Source: Vicinamibacteria bacterium (GTDB lineage: Bacteria > Acidobacteriota > Vicinamibacteria > Vicinamibacterales > 2-12-FULL-66-21). Taken from it: a DNA stretch of 6,499 nucleotides. Positions 5,035 to 6,499 of the stretch are shown piece by piece (position 1 is the first letter of the stretch; every line of letters begins with the position of its first letter). The stretch lies in the NCBI GenBank assembly GCA_025937075.1, contig JAICSD010000262.1:1-6499 (forward strand), written 5' to 3'. A program made the position numbers and the translations under genes. The notes under the pieces are model-generated. The model was not told the DNA's origin, made no database searches, and saw nothing but the letters and a program-made list of their open reading frames with translations.

Positions 5035-6116
5035 CCACCCGCTGCGACGTGCTGATCGTCGGCGGCGGCCCCGCCGGATCGAGCTGCGCGTGGGCGCTCA
5101 AGCGTGCCGGCGCCGACGTGCTGGTCGTCGACCGCGCGCGCTTTCCGCGCGACAAGATCTGCGCGGGATGGATCACCCCGCCCGTCCTGCAGCGCCTCGA
5201 GCTCAGCCCTGACGAGTACGCCGCAACCGGCCGGACGATTCAGGCGATCAGCGGTTTCCGGACTGGCGTGGTGACCGGTGACGCCCTCGAAACTCAGTAC
5301 CCCTCCATCGTCAGCTACGCGATCCGGCGCTGCGAATTCGACGAGTACCTCCTCACGCGCTCAGGTGCGCGCCTGCTGATGGGCACACCGCTCCGCTCGC
5401 TGACGCGCTCCGGGCGATCGTGGATCGCCAACGAGGAGATCGAAGCAGACGTGGTGATCGGCGCCGGGGGCCACTTCTGTCCCGTCGCGCGGCTCACCGG
5501 GCGCGTACACGATGCGCGCGGCCTCGTCGTCGCGCAGGAGATCGAGATTCCGATCCCCGCGGACGCGCCATGCCGCGTCGATGGCGCTGCACCGGAGCTC
5601 TACTTCACCGCGGACCTCGAGGGCTACGGCTGGTGCGTACGGAAGCGCGATCACGTGAACGTCGGCTTCGGCCGGCGCGACGGTGGCGCTTTCCCATCGC
5701 ACGTCGCCTCCTTCCTCGAATGGCTCGAAGGGGAGCGGCGCGTCCCTGTCGCGGCCACACGCAGCCGCTGGCACGGTCACGCGTACCTCACGGCGGGCAG
5801 CGTCTCCACTCCCCTGGTGGACGATGGATTGATGTTGATTGGGGATGCTGCGGGCCTCGCCTATGCGGAGAGCGGCGAGGGCATTCGGCCGGCGGTCGAG
5901 TCAGGACTTCGCGCCGCTCGGACGCTCGTCGCGGCACGCGGACGCGCGCGTGCGGATCTCGCCGCCTACGAAACCGAGACGCGCGCCGATGTGCCATCGC
6001 CCGGCCTCGCCTCGAAGCTTCCGCGCGGCCTCGTCAGGACTCTGGGGAGATGGCTGCTCGGCAATCCCGTCTTCACCCGCCACGTCGTTCTCGATCGTTG
6101 GTTTCTCCGCTGCTGA
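5031..6116 (+). CDS. FAD-dependent oxidoreductase, geranylgeranyl reductase-like
   Basis: A 361-residue flavoprotein of the geranylgeranyl reductase / para-hydroxybenzoate hydroxylase fold. It has the dinucleotide-binding motif DVLIVGGGPAG (6-16) ending in acidic Asp34, the PRDKICAGWITPP segment with Cys44 (39-51), SYAIRRCEFDEYLL (95-108), VVIGAGGHFCPVAR (141-154) where GAGG replaces the common GADG, and the second FAD motif LIGDAAGLAYAESGEGI (269-285). Family members reduce isoprenoid double bonds or hydroxylate/oxidise lipids and aromatics; the substrate here is unknown. The GTG at 5031-5033 overlaps the Cfa stop as GTGA and begins exactly at the Rossmann strand. The frame is open upstream to 4695, but that part only shadows the Cfa gene. 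No clear RBS exists, so translational coupling is likely. Context implies a lipid acyl substrate made by the Cfa-like partner, which is inference. Its 3' end overlaps pnuC. Confidence 0.85.
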   Translation: MTTRCDVLIVGGGPAGSSCAWALKRAGADVLVVDRARFPRDKICAGWITPPVLQRLELSPDEYAATGRTIQAISGFRTGVVTGDALETQYPSIVSYAIRRCEFDEYLLTRSGARLLMGTPLRSLTRSGRSWIANEEIEADVVIGAGGHFCPVARLTGRVHDARGLVVAQEIEIPIPADAPCRVDGAAPELYFTADLEGYGWCVRKRDHVNVGFGRRDGGAFPSHVASFLEWLEGERRVPVAATRSRWHGHAYLTAGSVSTPLVDDGLMLIGDAAGLAYAESGEGIRPAVESGLRAARTLVAARGRARADLAAYETETRADVPSPGLASKLPRGLVRTLGRWLLGNPVFTRHVVLDRWFLRC

Positions 6117-6499
6117 TGGCTGCACGCGGCGAATCGTGTGCGTGGCTTGCGCCTTCAGGCGGAAGATCCCGCCGCCACTCACGGTAACCCTGCACACACA
6201 GCGCGAGAAAGACGACATACAAGCCGCAGGTCCAGTAGAGGGACTTGATTGCGTACACGCCGATGTAGACGACGTCCGCGACGATCCACAGGATCCAGTT
6301 CTCGAGGAATTTCTTCGTCATCAAGAACTGCGCGAACACGCTCAGCATCGTCGTGAATGCGTCCGGGTAGGGAAGCGCCGCGTCGGTATACCGATGCATG
6401 GACGTCCCGAGAGCCGCGGTCCCGGCAGCGACACCGAGCATGGTCCACGTCCAACCACGCCGCGCGAGATGCCGTATCGCCGAGAGCGAACGCGCGTGC
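6073..6499 (-). CDS. pnuC: PnuC family nicotinamide riboside/NMN transporter (5'-truncated by window edge)
   Basis: The last 141 residues of an inner-membrane PnuC transporter, which takes up nicotinamide riboside (or NMN) for NAD salvage by facilitated diffusion. The family signature is clear: YTDAALPYPDAFTTMLSVFAQFLMTKKF, then ENWILWIVADVVYIGVYAIKSLYW, then LYVVFLALCVQGYREWRR. This covers four of the usual membrane helices. The frame is open to the right edge, so the start lies outside; the ATG at 6441 is internal because upstream codons (ending ARRGWTWT) continue the protein. After GYREWRR comes a polar tail of about 31 residues (DLPPEGASHAHDSP...) whose last 13 codons and stop overlap the convergent flavoprotein gene. 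The tail is not conserved in the family as I know it. Confidence 0.88.
   Translation of the reverse strand, partial: HARSLSAIRHLARRGWTWTMLGVAAGTAALGTSMHRYTDAALPYPDAFTTMLSVFAQFLMTKKFLENWILWIVADVVYIGVYAIKSLYWTCGLYVVFLALCVQGYREWRRDLPPEGASHAHDSPRAAISSGETNDRERRGG

Noticed and set aside
6117..6178. Terminator or small RNA after the flavoprotein gene
   Set aside because: The sequence is inside the PnuC tail; I see no strong hairpin with a T-tract on either strand.

Overview
The window is GC-rich with strong G/C bias at third codon positions. It carries ordinary chromosomal genes of a free-living bacterium. A periplasmic S9B peptidase, a DinB-fold protein, a DUF1330 protein and a Cfa-type methyltransferase next to a geranylgeranyl-reductase-like flavoprotein fit soil Acidobacteriota (for example Vicinamibacteria). 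That assignment is an inference from gene content and composition. No rRNA, tRNA, CRISPR array, insertion sequence or phage gene is visible.

Layout. From about 3646 down to 1, the minus strand carries a likely operon: a DinB-like protein (3107-3646), a dipeptidyl-peptidase IV-type exopeptidase (869-3055), a DUF1330 protein (574-867), a small four-helix membrane protein (175-534), and the first 27 codons of an exported protein that leaves the window (1-81). The peptidase is preceded by a 20-bp tandem duplication. It doubles the Shine-Dalgarno site and creates a 7-codon leader ORF whose stop overlaps the peptidase start. A REP-like palindrome lies between the DUF1330 and membrane-protein genes.

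A 122-bp divergent intergenic region (3647-3768) separates this block from a plus-strand pair. The pair is a cyclopropane-fatty-acyl-phospholipid synthase family methyltransferase (3769-5034) and an FAD-dependent oxidoreductase of the geranylgeranyl reductase type (5031-6116). The two overlap by GTGA and are probably translationally coupled. Together they suggest methylation of a membrane lipid acyl chain followed or accompanied by a flavin-dependent redox step. A 5'-truncated pnuC gene (nicotinamide riboside/NMN transporter) enters from the right edge on the minus strand, and its tail overlaps the flavoprotein gene convergently by 44 bp.

Most of the window is conventional. The points worth a second look are the methyltransferase-flavoprotein pair, the duplicated ribosome-binding site with its leader ORF, the REP-like palindrome, and an Arg/Gly/Gln-rich insertion in the peptidase propeller.
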